DNA of 30,894 nucleotides from Chloroflexi bacterium UBA4730 (GTDB lineage Bacteria > Chloroflexota > Limnocylindria > P2-11E). Under the pieces are notes generated by a model, which was given only the letters and a program-made list of their open reading frames with translations, was not told where the DNA came from and searched no databases. Below are positions 17,035-24,971 of this stretch, piece by piece; positions within the stretch are counted from its first letter, which is position 1, and every line of letters begins with the position of its first letter. Position numbers and translations under genes: made by a program. The stretch spans positions 1 to 30,894 of the forward strand of contig DHJC01000057.1 of the NCBI GenBank assembly GCA_002404155.1, read 5' to 3'.

Positions 17035-18737
17035 TGGAGGTCGCGCTGGCGGCGCCGCCCTCGCCGCTACAGGTCACCTGGGACGTCTTCCTCTCCGAAG
17101 CCGAGCGACGCCTGGCGAAGCGCGAGCGCGACGGCCGCGACCGCCGCGCCTGGATTGAGTCGCGGGTCGTCATTCGAAACAAGAAGCGCGAGCGCGTGCC
17201 GCTCATCTTCAACGTCCCACAGCAACGCATCTGGTCAATGTGGAAGGAACTGGGATTCACGGGTGTCCGCTGCGTTGTTCACAAGGCTCGCCAGGAGGGT
17301 GTCTCGACCCTCGTGTTGGCGACGTTCCTAGAGGAGGTCTGCCACCGGCCGAACACCACCGCCGTCATCGTTGACCGTGAGGCGATGGAGGCCCACCGCA
17401 AGCTCCGCGTCCTCAAGTTCATGTACGACAACCTCCCGCCCGACGAGAAGCCGAAACTTTCGCACAACAGCCGAAACGAGATGGTCTTTCCAGAACTGAA
17501 CAGTTCAATTTATGTCGGCAAGGCAGGCGCCAGGAAGTTCGGCCGCGGTGACACCATCCATCTCGTGCTGCTGTCTGAGATCGCCTTCTACCCGGACCCC
17601 GAGAGCATCGTCACCGGTATTACTGAGGCCGTTCCCAACGGCGAGGGCCTCGTTGTGTTCGAGAGCACGGCGAACGGCGCTGAGACCTACTGGCATAACT
17701 TCTACCGCCAAGCGCGAGATGGCCAGAACACCTTTCGCGCCATCTTCCTCCCTTGGTGGGCGTTGCCCGAGTACCGCCAGCCGCAGCTGGCCGGAGAAGC
17801 GCCGCTCGTGCGCACTACCGAGGAGCAGCAGCCGCCCTTCGACAAGCTGGACGACGACCAGCTGCGCTGGCGCCGCGACAAGGCCAAGATTCTGAAGGAG
17901 AGGGTAGAAGCCGAAGACCCCTCGACGGACGAAGGGGCGTTCCTCAGGAGCGGTCGGACGCGGTTCGATATTTCGGCGCTCCTCGTCGCGAAGGCGGCCG
18001 CGCCGAAACCGCTGCGCGTCGAGGACGGCGGCGCCTTGACCATCTACGAGGAGCCCGAGGAGGGCCACACTTACACGATCGCGGCCGACGTGGCCGAGGG
18101 CCTGCCCGGCGGCGACTTCGACGCGGCGGTGCTGGTGGATGACGCGAGCGGCGCCGAGGTGGCGGTGCTCTGGGGCAAGTGGCCGTTCCATGTGTTCGCC
18201 GACAAGCTCGCGGCGCTCGGCTGCCGCTACACGGCGGCGAGGCCCGCCGTGGTCGCCGTCGAGCGGAACAACACCGGGAGCGCGGTCCTCCAGCGCCTGC
18301 TCCTCGGTGGCGAAGGCGTGCCGGCGTATCGCCGAGACCGCCTCTACGCCTACCGCGACTACGACCAGGCGAGCCAGAAGACGTTGCCGCGACCCGGTTG
18401 GCCCACGACCTCGGTCACCAAGCCGCTGATGGAGTCGGCGCTGGAGCGGCTGATCGCGGACCACCCGGAGTGTTTCCGGGACCAGCGCGTGCTTTCGGAA
18501 CTGCTCTCGCTGGTCTACCTGAAGGACGGCTCCGTCGGCGCGCCGCAGGGCGCGCACGACGACCTCGCGATCGCGCGGATGATCGTCGAGGCGGTACGTC
18601 CCGAGTCGCTCAGCCGCCGGTCGTCGGGCGGATTCACCGGCGCCATCTTCCACGGTGTGCCGCACCGACGCGTCAGCCCGCTGGGGGATCTGATCGATCC
18701 GAACTGGATCCCGCCGCGCGGGCTCGATCCGACGTAG
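17034..18737 (+). CDS. Phage terminase large subunit (ATPase-nuclease)
   Basis: The 567-residue protein is a complete TerL. The ATPase half has a Walker A-like HKARQEGVST at 83-92, Walker B LVLLSE at 177-182 with Glu182 catalytic, and FESTANG near 209-215 as coupling motif. The RNase H-like nuclease half has Asp352 in ADVAEG with DFD at 361-363, Glu410 in VAVERNNTG, and the acidic pair in GAHDDLAIA at 507-513. All catalytic residues are present. It would power DNA packaging into a procapsid and cut the concatemer. No portal, protease or capsid gene follows: the next 530 bases hold no plus-strand gene. That makes the element a satellite or a decayed prophage. Confidence 0.93.
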   Translation: MEVALAAPPSPLQVTWDVFLSEAERRLAKRERDGRDRRAWIESRVVIRNKKRERVPLIFNVPQQRIWSMWKELGFTGVRCVVHKARQEGVSTLVLATFLEEVCHRPNTTAVIVDREAMEAHRKLRVLKFMYDNLPPDEKPKLSHNSRNEMVFPELNSSIYVGKAGARKFGRGDTIHLVLLSEIAFYPDPESIVTGITEAVPNGEGLVVFESTANGAETYWHNFYRQARDGQNTFRAIFLPWWALPEYRQPQLAGEAPLVRTTEEQQPPFDKLDDDQLRWRRDKAKILKERVEAEDPSTDEGAFLRSGRTRFDISALLVAKAAAPKPLRVEDGGALTIYEEPEEGHTYTIAADVAEGLPGGDFDAAVLVDDASGAEVAVLWGKWPFHVFADKLAALGCRYTAARPAVVAVERNNTGSAVLQRLLLGGEGVPAYRRDRLYAYRDYDQASQKTLPRPGWPTTSVTKPLMESALERLIADHPECFRDQRVLSELLSLVYLKDGSVGAPQGAHDDLAIARMIVEAVRPESLSRRSSGGFTGAIFHGVPHRRVSPLGDLIDPNWIPPRGLDPT

Positions 18738-19270
18738 CGGTCCTCATGGCCGCTCGTCGACCCCGCGAGATGGTTCACTCTGCCGCTGACATGGCGAATC
18801 CTGCGCCGCAGTCGATAGTCATCGCCATCTCGTCCACATGATCGAAGCGTCCTTCGCGGCGACGTAACCTGCGCGGGAGGCGTTAGCCGCCCAGGACGAC
18901 TTCTGCGGCGCTCTCGCTACGAGACGGCTCAGTGAGTGCCGGGCGGCGGCGAGAGTGGCTGAGCGCGGCCCAGGTCACGCCTCGGGAGCGTTCCGGGCAC
19001 TCATTGAGTACGAAAGCCGTTCACCTCCCACGTCATAGAGAGCGGGCGCCGCCCGTGCCTGTGCTCCGGTCGGCGTTTCGTGGGCGCCACTGGCGATTGC
19101 TGAACTCAACGCGTCCCGGGGTCACGACGGCTCCAGGACCCAGCTGAGTCTGCTTGCGCAAACGGAGCGTCGTCTGCGCCTACCGTTCTGCCGACCCAAA
19201 TCAACGACGGCAAGCGAGGCCATCCGGTGGTCGCACCTGTTGCCTCATTGGCGCCTTCCTTCCCCAGGAT
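18738..19270. other. 533-base stretch without a supportable gene
   Basis: Open frames here are short and arginine/serine-rich, as expected by chance at this GC. A terminator-like GC hairpin of about seven pairs lies near 18876-18894, and a long imperfect inverted repeat lies at 18924-19020. In phages the portal gene would start here, so this may be the scar of lost structural genes. Confidence 0.5.
18924..19020. repeat. Long imperfect inverted repeat
   Basis: The left arm ACGGCTCAGTGAGTGCC (from 18924) pairs with GGGCACTCATTGAG and AGCCGT (ending at 19020). The CTCA...CCGG core matches at 14 of 16 positions and the arms are about 49 bases apart. The right arm carries a six-base bulge. It could be a structured RNA, a terminator or a packaging/recombination site. 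Confidence 0.5.
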
Positions 19271-19951
19271 TCAGACGATCTGCCCGCGTTGGGCGCTTCG
19301 CTGTGCGTTTCTGAGGCGGCCGTGCGGCTTCTCCCGCTGCGCGCTGGCCGGCGCCGGAAGGACGGAGAGAATCGACTCGATGAGGCCGTCGTCTCCGACG
19401 GAGATCTCATACAGCCCGGGCAGGTCCCCGTGTCTAGCAGCGCGTTCGTAGCGCTCGCGATTTGATCGGCTTCGCCACGGTGCAAAGGCGAGAAACGCGC
19501 TCACAGCAGCAGGCCACTCATCCGCGAGATGCGCAGGCGGCTCCGGTTGCTCGGCGAGCACGAGGTTCCTGGAGAGGACGTACTTGCTCCAGGGATGCAG
19601 GTCCGGTGCAACGCGGCTGATGTGCCCGACCCAGGCGGCCGTGGCCTTGGAGACAGTGCTCTCGCGGCCCTCGGTGCGATCGATTACCTCGCGGATGACC
19701 GCCATGATCGCGGGGCCGGTCTCGGACGACGCTTCGCGGAAATCCCAAGGTTCATCCGGGCCGCTCGGCGTCATCTCTTTCACCATGCGCTGAACCGTTC
19801 GAAGGCTCGGCAGTAGAGCCTTCGGGAAGCGCCTCTTGACCTCCAAGTGGATTTGAGGCGGGCTCCAGTCACCAAGGGCGAGCTTCCGGACCTCGTCCTC
19901 GACATCGCCAGGGAGGTCCCGCCGACGTCGCCGTGTCGCTGCTGTCGTCAC
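19271..19951 (-). CDS. Hypothetical phage-type protein with N-terminal helix-turn-helix
   Basis: The 226-residue protein is the only confident minus-strand gene in the element. It starts at a GTG (19951). After an arginine-rich start it has SPPQIHLEVKRRFP then LPSLRTVQRMVKEM, which looks like a helix-turn-helix of the resolvase/transposase type. The rest is helical with tryptophans (EPWDF, FLAFAPWRS, SNRERYERAARHGDLP). I recall similar layouts among uncharacterised phage-associated proteins, but no function is known. It is divergent from the HTH/primase unit across about 112 bases, the usual position of a repressor or a late regulator. I infer a regulatory role weakly. Confidence 0.7.
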   Translation of the reverse strand: MTTAATRRRRRDLPGDVEDEVRKLALGDWSPPQIHLEVKRRFPKALLPSLRTVQRMVKEMTPSGPDEPWDFREASSETGPAIMAVIREVIDRTEGRESTVSKATAAWVGHISRVAPDLHPWSKYVLSRNLVLAEQPEPPAHLADEWPAAVSAFLAFAPWRSRSNRERYERAARHGDLPGLYEISVGDDGLIESILSVLPAPASAQREKPHGRLRNAQRSAQRGQIV

Positions 19952-20063
19952 TTGGCGCGTACCTGTCCCTTCATGTCGCGGATTCGCCCGTGTACGGCGT
20001 CGTCCAACTGTACCGTTCTGGATGACGTTTTACGAGGTTGCGACGACGGATAAGGAGACCTTC

Positions 20064-20270
20064 GTGACAGATGAGAAGCGATTGCTGACGGTCGAGGATT
20101 GCGCGAACCGCCTCGGGGTCGCCCGCGCGACGCTGTATCCAAAGGTCATGGCCGGCGAGCTCAGAAGCGTCCGGATCGGCCGCCGCCGCCTGGTCGCGAT
20201 CGAAGATCTCGACGCGTATGTCGACGCGCTCCGCCGGCACGCCGATCGGCAGTCCGGCGCTACCGCTTGA
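20064..20270 (+). CDS. Excisionase-family HTH DNA-binding protein
   Basis: The 68-residue protein has a winged MerR-like helix-turn-helix: LLTVEDCANRLGVARATLYP, then the wing SVRIGRRRLVAIEDLDAYVDAL. This is the usual helix_turn_helix_17 (excisionase) pattern. I selected the GTG at 20064 because AAGGAG lies six bases upstream; an ATG at 20022 in the same frame has no ribosome site. The TGA overlaps the TTG start of the next gene. It heads the replication operon and is divergent from the HTH protein at 19271-19951, so it may be the element's transcription switch or a recombination directionality factor. The distance from the recombinase (6 kb) makes a regulatory role likelier. Confidence 0.82.
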   Translation: MTDEKRLLTVEDCANRLGVARATLYPKVMAGELRSVRIGRRRLVAIEDLDAYVDALRRHADRQSGATA

Positions 20271-21019
20271 ACACCGACGACCCCGCAGTGATCGGACCGT
20301 TTGGCGGCATTGCGGTAACGCTCACCGGGCCGGAGATCGAGGAATCGAGACGGGTCGCGCAGGCGCGCGCTCAGCGTCTGGCAACGGACGCCGCGCTCGC
20401 GGCCCGAGCCTGGGTCACGGCCACTGACGAGGTCTTCGAGCAAGTCGGCGCCGAGCGGGCCTTCACGCGGTGGTTCGAGCTCGACTGGGCCCCCGAAGAC
20501 CTGCACGCCGACGGCACCGCGCGCATCGCCACCGATACCCACATCCGGTGGAGCACCAGCGACCGGCTCGTCATCTACGACGCCGATCCGGACGATGACC
20601 GCTACGTGCTCGTGCGCGGCAACGCCCCGACGTTCGAAATCTGCGGCTGGGAGAGCGGCCGGGAGATGAAGAGCGAGCCCGCGGTGTTGGCGCCGACGGG
20701 CAGCGACGTGCGGCGCAACTCGTCCGCGGGGGCGCAGCTGCACGGGCGCGATGTCCTCCGCGTCACGGTGTCGAGCGACGCGCTGGCGATTGCGGCCCAG
20801 CGCGCGGACGAAACCGTCCGGATCGAACTCCTAGACGGACCGCACTGCTCCGACTGCTCCCACTCGCTGCTCCTGCACAGCGGCGGTCCGGCTGGGCTGC
20901 GGACGCCCTTCAGCGGCACTGGCTGCATCATCTTCGTGAATACGTACGGCTGCGTCGGATATTGCCGCTGTCGCCGCCCGTCCGGGCTGGCGGCCTCAGG
21001 ACTGTCGGTCGGTCGATGA
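20267..21019 (+). CDS. Phage hypothetical protein, possible nuclease-like fold with C-terminal Cys-rich region
   Basis: The product has about 250 residues if it starts at the TTG (20267), which overlaps the previous TGA; the GTG at 20288 is an alternative. The central part, RWSTSDRLVIYDADPDDDRY then YVLVRGNAP and FEICGWESGREMK, resembles a domain common in phage genomes that I associate with a restriction-endonuclease-like fold, but the expected acidic catalytic residues are not clear. The C-terminal 60 residues hold HCSDCSH, a further Cys, then a CVGYCRC cluster, probably a metal site. It shares ATGA with the primase start at 21016, so translation is coupled. A role in element replication is inferred from this coupling only. 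Confidence 0.7.
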   Translation: MNTDDPAVIGPFGGIAVTLTGPEIEESRRVAQARAQRLATDAALAARAWVTATDEVFEQVGAERAFTRWFELDWAPEDLHADGTARIATDTHIRWSTSDRLVIYDADPDDDRYVLVRGNAPTFEICGWESGREMKSEPAVLAPTGSDVRRNSSAGAQLHGRDVLRVTVSSDALAIAAQRADETVRIELLDGPHCSDCSHSLLLHSGGPAGLRTPFSGTGCIIFVNTYGCVGYCRCRRPSGLAASGLSVGR

Positions 21020-23640
21020 TGCTCCCCCCGACCGAGCGGTTTGTCCCGAGCGAGGTCCGCCGCTGGGCCGACCGGTTCATGTCGCCGGGCAGCGTCTTCG
21101 AGCTGCGGGTGCTCGTCCGTCCGGGCCGCACGGTCCGCGGCTACTTCGACGACCCCGAGACCCTCCTCCGCAGCGCGGCGGAGTGGTCCGGCCGGCACGC
21201 TGTCTACGTCACCCTGAACCCGGTCAATCCTGCGCTGCTCGCGCGGTCGACGAACCGGCTCACCGACTACGCGAAGGCCACGACCGCGGACCACGACGTG
21301 CCCCGGCGCCGCTCGCTGTACGTCGACTTCGATCCCGACCGGCCCGCTGAGATCTCGTCCACCGACGCGGAGCACGATGCCGCACTGGCGCGCGCCCGTG
21401 CTGCCGCGCGGTGGGCGGTGGAGTCCGGGTGGCCGGAGCCGGTAATCATCGACAGCGGGAACGGCGCGGACTTGCGCTTCCCGATCGACCTGCCGAACGA
21501 CGACGAGACCCGCAGGCTGATCGAGCGCGTGATCCAGGCGTTCGATTTCCGCTTCAGCGACGAGGTCGTCAAGGTCGACTTGAAGGTCTTCAACGCCGCG
21601 CGGATCTGCCGACTCCCGGGGACCCTGAACGTGAAGGGTGACAACGTCCCTGATCGTCCGCACCGCATCGCCCGAATCCTCGCCGGGCCGGAGTCAAGCG
21701 CTGCGCTGCACCCCGTCTTGGTCGAGCAGCTCACTGCGGTCGCCGCGCTCGTCCCCGAGCAGCCCCGCACCCAGCGGCACACCGGCGCGACGACCTTCGA
21801 CCTCGACTCGTTCATCGCGACGGTGATCTCGGACACGCGCGGCCCGCTGTCGTGGCGCGACGGCCGCAAGTGGATTTTCGACGAGTCGCCAATGTGCGAC
21901 CACCACGATGGCGCGGCATTCATCGTTCAGTTCGGTAGCGGCGCGATCGCGGCCGGCTGTCACCACGACTCGTGTTCGTGGGCGTGGCGCGATCTGCGCG
22001 CGCGGTTCGAACCCGCCGGCGAACCCGACCGTGGCAAGACACAGTCGTCGGCGACGCATCCGCGTGCGGCAGATCCGCTCGATGAGGCGGAGCACGACCT
22101 GACGCTGATGCCCTCGCCTCGTCAGCCGATGCTCGTCGCTGCCAAGGTCATCGACGATCACCACATGGACCCCGCCCTCGTGCCCACCCTGCGCTGGTGG
22201 CGAGGGAGCTTCTACGGGTGGAGCAGTGGCCGCTGGGCGGAGGTGGAGGATCCGACGGTCCGCGCCGAGCTCTACCACCTGCTGCGCGACGCCAGCTACA
22301 TGGACATCGAGAGCACCAACCCGAAGATAAGGCCGTGGGCACCGAACCGGTACAAGGTCGCCGATCTGTCCGCCGCCCTGGCCGCGATCATCCACACGCC
22401 GCAAGACACGGCGACGCCGTCGTGGATCGCCCGTCGAGATGATGACCCCGCCGCCAGGGAGCTGGTCTCGGTCGGCAACGGCTTACTGCACATCTCCACT
22501 CGCGAGCTGCGCGAGCACACGCCGCGGCTGTTCAACACCGTGGCCGTCCCGTTCCCATACGACCCCAACGCCGCTACGCCCAAGCGCTGGCTCGCGTTCC
22601 TCAGCGACCTCTGGCCCGACGACCCCGACGCGCGCGCGGCGTTGCAGCAGTGGTTCGGCTACGTCATCTCCGGCGACACGCGGATGCACAAGATTCTGTT
22701 CATGCTCGGACCGTTCCGGTCGGGCAAGGGCACCATCGGCCGGGTCCTCAAGGCGTTGGTCGGTGATGCCAACACCTGCGGTCCGACCCTGGCGTCGCTG
22801 TCCACGAACTTCGGTCTCCAGCCCCTCGTCGGCAAGAGCCTCGCCATCGTTGCCGACGCCCGGCTCGGCACCGCCAACGCCAACGTCGTGGTCGAACGGC
22901 TGCTCTCGATCTCGGGCGAGGATTCGCTGACGATCGACCGCAAGTACAAGGACCACTGGTTCGGCAAGCTCGATAGCCGCTTCATGATCTTCAGCAACGA
23001 GCTGCCAGCCTTCGGGGACGCCTCCGGCGCGATCGCCACCCGATTCGTGATCCTGACGCTCACCAGGAGCTGGCTCGGTCATGAGAACCACCAGCTGGCC
23101 GGCGAGCTACTCGCCGAGTTGCCGGGGATCTTGAACTGGTCCCTGGACGGGCTCGACCGGCTCCGGTCACAGGACCGGTTCACCGAACCGGCCAGCGCCC
23201 GTGACGCGATCGTCACGCTGCTGGACACGGTCTCCCCGACTTCGGCGTTCGTGCGGGACAACTGCGTGCGCGGGGCCGAGCACGAGGTTGACGTCGACGT
23301 CCTCTACAAGGCGTGGCGATCGTGGTCCGACGAGCAGGGCCGGGAGCGACCCGGCAGCGCGACCACCTTTGGGAAGAACTTGCGCGCGGTCGTGCCCGGG
23401 GTGAAGAGGGTCCGGCCCCGCGATGACGGCAGCCGGCAGTACCGCTACGCCGGCATCCGGCTGCGAACAGCTACCGACCCACAGCGGCCCGGTCCTAGGA
23501 CCAACCCGGACCAGGCCGGCGATGAGCAGGCCGACCCGGGGCTGGTCCTAGCTGGTCCTGGGACCAGGCCATTGTTGTCCACCCTCAGAGATCCCATGGC
23601 ACCGAGCGAACCCGACGACGCCGGCTGGATCGAACTATGA
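21016..23640 (+). CDS. P4-family primase-helicase (AEP-like primase plus D5_N/SF3 helicase)
   Basis: The 874-residue replication protein has an archaeo-eukaryotic-type primase half. This shows the catalytic acidic pair in YVDFDPDR at 102-109, SGNGADLRFPIDLP at 147-160 and RLPGTLNVKG at 199-208. A Cys/His cluster (Cys294, His296, His297, Cys315, His316, Cys320) looks like a metal site. The C-terminal SF3-type helicase has Walker A GPFRSGKGT at 565-573, a Walker B-like LAIVADAR at 609-616, motif C with SNELP at 660-664, and an Arg676 finger in ATRFV. The start is ATGATG at 21016, overlapping the previous stop. It should prime and unwind the element for autonomous replication. The last 60 residues are low-complexity and Pro/Gly-rich, and their coding DNA carries palindromic repeats. 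Confidence 0.93.
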   Translation: MMLPPTERFVPSEVRRWADRFMSPGSVFELRVLVRPGRTVRGYFDDPETLLRSAAEWSGRHAVYVTLNPVNPALLARSTNRLTDYAKATTADHDVPRRRSLYVDFDPDRPAEISSTDAEHDAALARARAAARWAVESGWPEPVIIDSGNGADLRFPIDLPNDDETRRLIERVIQAFDFRFSDEVVKVDLKVFNAARICRLPGTLNVKGDNVPDRPHRIARILAGPESSAALHPVLVEQLTAVAALVPEQPRTQRHTGATTFDLDSFIATVISDTRGPLSWRDGRKWIFDESPMCDHHDGAAFIVQFGSGAIAAGCHHDSCSWAWRDLRARFEPAGEPDRGKTQSSATHPRAADPLDEAEHDLTLMPSPRQPMLVAAKVIDDHHMDPALVPTLRWWRGSFYGWSSGRWAEVEDPTVRAELYHLLRDASYMDIESTNPKIRPWAPNRYKVADLSAALAAIIHTPQDTATPSWIARRDDDPAARELVSVGNGLLHISTRELREHTPRLFNTVAVPFPYDPNAATPKRWLAFLSDLWPDDPDARAALQQWFGYVISGDTRMHKILFMLGPFRSGKGTIGRVLKALVGDANTCGPTLASLSTNFGLQPLVGKSLAIVADARLGTANANVVVERLLSISGEDSLTIDRKYKDHWFGKLDSRFMIFSNELPAFGDASGAIATRFVILTLTRSWLGHENHQLAGELLAELPGILNWSLDGLDRLRSQDRFTEPASARDAIVTLLDTVSPTSAFVRDNCVRGAEHEVDVDVLYKAWRSWSDEQGRERPGSATTFGKNLRAVVPGVKRVRPRDDGSRQYRYAGIRLRTATDPQRPGPRTNPDQAGDEQADPGLVLAGPGTRPLLSTLRDPMAPSEPDDAGWIEL
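23491..23570. repeat. Cluster of GGTCC/GGACC palindromes in the primase 3' end
   Basis: Within 80 bases there are the perfect palindrome GGTCCTAGGACC (23491-23502), the IR CTGGTCCTGGGACCAG (23552-23567), a tandem pair GCTGGTCCT (23541 and 23551), and two copies of GGACCAGGCC (23508 and 23561). They fall in the non-conserved tail of the primase gene and may be a replication or protein-binding site. Confidence 0.55.
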
Positions 23641-24023
23641 GCATCCTCGACGAGCTGCGCGCGCAGGGCATCGCGGTCACCGTGACCGAGGGTGGTCGGC
23701 TGCGCCTCCCGGCGACGACCCCGCCTGCGACCGTCGCGAGCATCCGCGAAAGCCGCGGAGCGCTCCTCGACGCGCTCCAAGATGAGGCACAGGACGAGAT
23801 CGCGAGCTGGCCGCGGGCCTACCGGCGCTGGTGTGAGCAGACGATCAAGTTCGCCCTCAGCGAAGGGTTCTCAACGCGGGCGGCCTTCTGGATGGCGCAC
23901 CGCGACGTGCGGACCGCGCTCGAAGCGGACCGAGCCCGCGTCATCGCCGAGGCGGTCGACGACGGGATGCTCAGGGCGGCGCTCGAACTCTCCACGCGGG
24001 CCGCCGATCGTCAGGCCACTTGA
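23637..24023 (+). CDS. Small protein with TubC-like docking domain N-terminus
   Basis: The 128-residue protein starts at an ATG that overlaps the primase TGA (ATGA). Residues 1-47, ILDELRAQGIAVTV then GGRLRLPA and ASIRESRGALLDAL, match the pattern of TubC N-terminal docking domains: helix, beta hairpin GxRL, then a helix ending in LLxxL. Domains of this kind also occur in primase-associated proteins of mobile elements. The remaining residues are helical and charged with WCEQ and WMAHRD segments. In this setting it probably docks onto the primase-helicase or another replisome part. The stop overlaps a downstream mini-ORF (TGATG). Function inferred; the domain call is from pattern only. Confidence 0.75.
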   Translation: MSILDELRAQGIAVTVTEGGRLRLPATTPPATVASIRESRGALLDALQDEAQDEIASWPRAYRRWCEQTIKFALSEGFSTRAAFWMAHRDVRTALEADRARVIAEAVDDGMLRAALELSTRAADRQAT

Positions 24024-24090
24024 TGACCAACAGGGGCCGGAACGGAACGTGAACGTCCCGAACGGCAAGCTACGCGTTACCCAGGAACTG
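24001..24090 (+). repeat. Leader repeat, copy 1
   Basis: This stretch matches 24881-24971. From the mini-ORF ATG onward 57 of 68 bases are identical by my count, with one single-base gap before it. It covers the last codons of the TubC-like gene (RAADRQA), a nine-codon mini-ORF and the first 14 codons of the next gene (starting VNVP and reaching TQEL). Confidence 0.85.
24023..24052 (+). CDS. Nine-codon mini-ORF in leader copy 1
   Basis: ATG followed by eight sense codons and TGA encodes MTNRGRNGT. Its ATG overlaps the TubC-like gene's stop (TGATG) and its TGA overlaps the next gene's GTG (GTGA). The second copy at 24904-24933 has the same length and the pattern MTNRxRNxT with two changes. 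This suggests a coupling leader peptide rather than a random ORF. Confidence 0.45.
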   Translation: MTNRGRNGT

Positions 24091-24177
24091 TGCGGCAGCG
24101 GCGAGCTGTGGCTGGCCGGCGGCGAGCCGCTCTGCGGTCGCTGCCATCCGCAGCCCCGGGGGCCGCCGATGGCGTGA
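24049..24177 (+). CDS. Small zinc-knuckle hypothetical protein
   Basis: The 42-residue protein starts at a GTG that overlaps the stop of the mini-ORF. After the repeat-derived start (VNVP to TQEL) it has CGSGELWLAGGEPLCGRCHP, which looks like a small metal-binding knuckle with four potential ligands (three Cys and His). Such short Cys-rich proteins are common between replication genes of phages. It is too short for most gene finders. Coupling to both neighbours supports expression. Function unknown. Confidence 0.5.
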   Translation: MNVPNGKLRVTQELCGSGELWLAGGEPLCGRCHPQPRGPPMA

Positions 24178-24223
24178 GCGCGGCCCCGCGCCACAACGAG
24201 AACAGCGAAAGAAAGGCAATGCA

Positions 24224-24613
24224 ATGCCAAGCATTAGCAAGATGATCCCCTCGAACTTCCTGAAGGTCTCCGATATCGCAGAGGACGGCAACGACGGTGA
24301 GCTCGACCTGACCATTGCCGATGTCCGCCCCGAAGAGCTAAGGAGCGACGGCGAGCCGCGCACCAAGTGGGTCCTGTACTTCAAAGAGCACGAGCGCGGG
24401 CTCGTGCTCAACACGACGAACCTCAGGGCGCTCGCCAAGATCTGCGGCTCCGACCTAAGCGAGGACTGGATCGGCAAGCGCGTCCGGCTCTTCGTCACCC
24501 CGGTTCAGTTCAAGAGCGAGATGGTTGACGCGATCCGCATCAAGGCGGCGGCACCGACGGACCTTCGGTTCGTCGGTCCATCGGCCGCCGCGGTCGACGA
24601 AATCCCAGCGTAG
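24224..24613 (+). CDS. Conserved phage protein, possible OB-fold/ssDNA-binding type
   Basis: The 129-residue protein has a beta-rich sequence: DLTIADVRPEEL, TKWVLYFKEHERGLVLNTTN, then a short helix (LRALAKICG), DWIGKRVRLFVTPVQFKSE and DAIRIKA. This layout recurs in an uncharacterised family of phage proteins found with primases and nucleases, which I think may adopt an OB-like fold. I cannot confirm a function. The ATG at 24224 is preceded by AAAGG at seven bases. It is followed immediately by a strong hairpin. In context it is part of the element's replication module. Confidence 0.75.
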   Translation: MPSISKMIPSNFLKVSDIAEDGNDGELDLTIADVRPEELRSDGEPRTKWVLYFKEHERGLVLNTTNLRALAKICGSDLSEDWIGKRVRLFVTPVQFKSEMVDAIRIKAAAPTDLRFVGPSAAAVDEIPA

Positions 24614-24668
24614 TGCCGCGCTGCGAGGGGGCGGTTCCCGTTAACGCGGGACCGCCCCCGGCACACCG
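24614..24668 (+). terminator. Strong GC-rich hairpin after the conserved phage gene
   Basis: GGGGGCGGT at 24627-24635 pairs with ACCGCCCCC at 24651-24659. Inside, CCCG pairs with CGGG, and further out GTGCCG (24613-24618) pairs with CGGCAC (24659-24664). It begins one base after the stop codon. There is no U-tract, so it may be a processing stem or attenuator rather than a classical terminator. Confidence 0.55.
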
Positions 24669-24880
24669 TCATCCCAGAGCGTACGGCGTGAGCCGCCGCC
24701 GCAGCCGCGAGCGCGTGCCTACCGCCCGCGAGCGTCATCGCCGACGCAGGATGGATTTCGAACGTGCCGGACGGACGACCGGGACCGCGTCGCTGTCGGC
24801 GGGACTCGGCGTGTCGGCCTTCCATGGGAACCCCGATGCTGCGTCGAGTCCGTTCACGGGGCGACTCCATCGAGCGCGCG
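24669..24880. other. About 210 bases without a supportable gene, probable duplication debris
   Basis: Open frames across this stretch are arginine-rich and match nothing. One plus-strand frame runs into the second leader repeat and ends in RAADRQA, which is the C-terminus of the TubC-like protein. The stretch therefore probably holds the eroded remains of a duplicated copy of that gene. Confidence 0.4.
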
Positions 24881-24971
24881 CCGCAGACCGTCAGGCCCAC
24901 GTGATGACCAATAGGAGGCGGAACCGAACGTGAACGTCCCGAAAGTCAACTCACCCATTACCCAGGAACTG
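24881..24971 (+). repeat. Leader repeat, copy 2
   Basis: Direct copy of 24001-24090. The spacing between copies is about 880 bases. The part upstream of the mini-ORF no longer belongs to a gene here, but the mini-ORF, the ribosome site and the first codons of the next gene are kept. Confidence 0.85.
24904..24933 (+). CDS. Nine-codon mini-ORF in leader copy 2
   Basis: It encodes MTNRRRNRT and its TGA overlaps the downstream GTG (GTGA), exactly as in copy 1. A perfect AGGAGG lies within it (24913-24918), 11 bases before the GTG of the next gene. Preserved length and stop position across the two copies argue for function. Confidence 0.45.
   Translation: MTNRRRNRT

Noticed and set aside
17505..18665. 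386-residue minus-strand open frame
   Set aside because: It is antisense to TerL, whose catalytic motifs are complete.
15433..19270. Left attachment site as a copy of the tRNA-Asp 3' end
   Set aside because: I scanned for the acceptor and T-arm sequence and found only a nine-base match (ATCTCGTCC near 18827), which is not significant.
24613..24933. 106-residue plus-strand open frame after the hairpin
   Set aside because: Arg-rich and starts inside the hairpin region; its end only restates the leader repeat.
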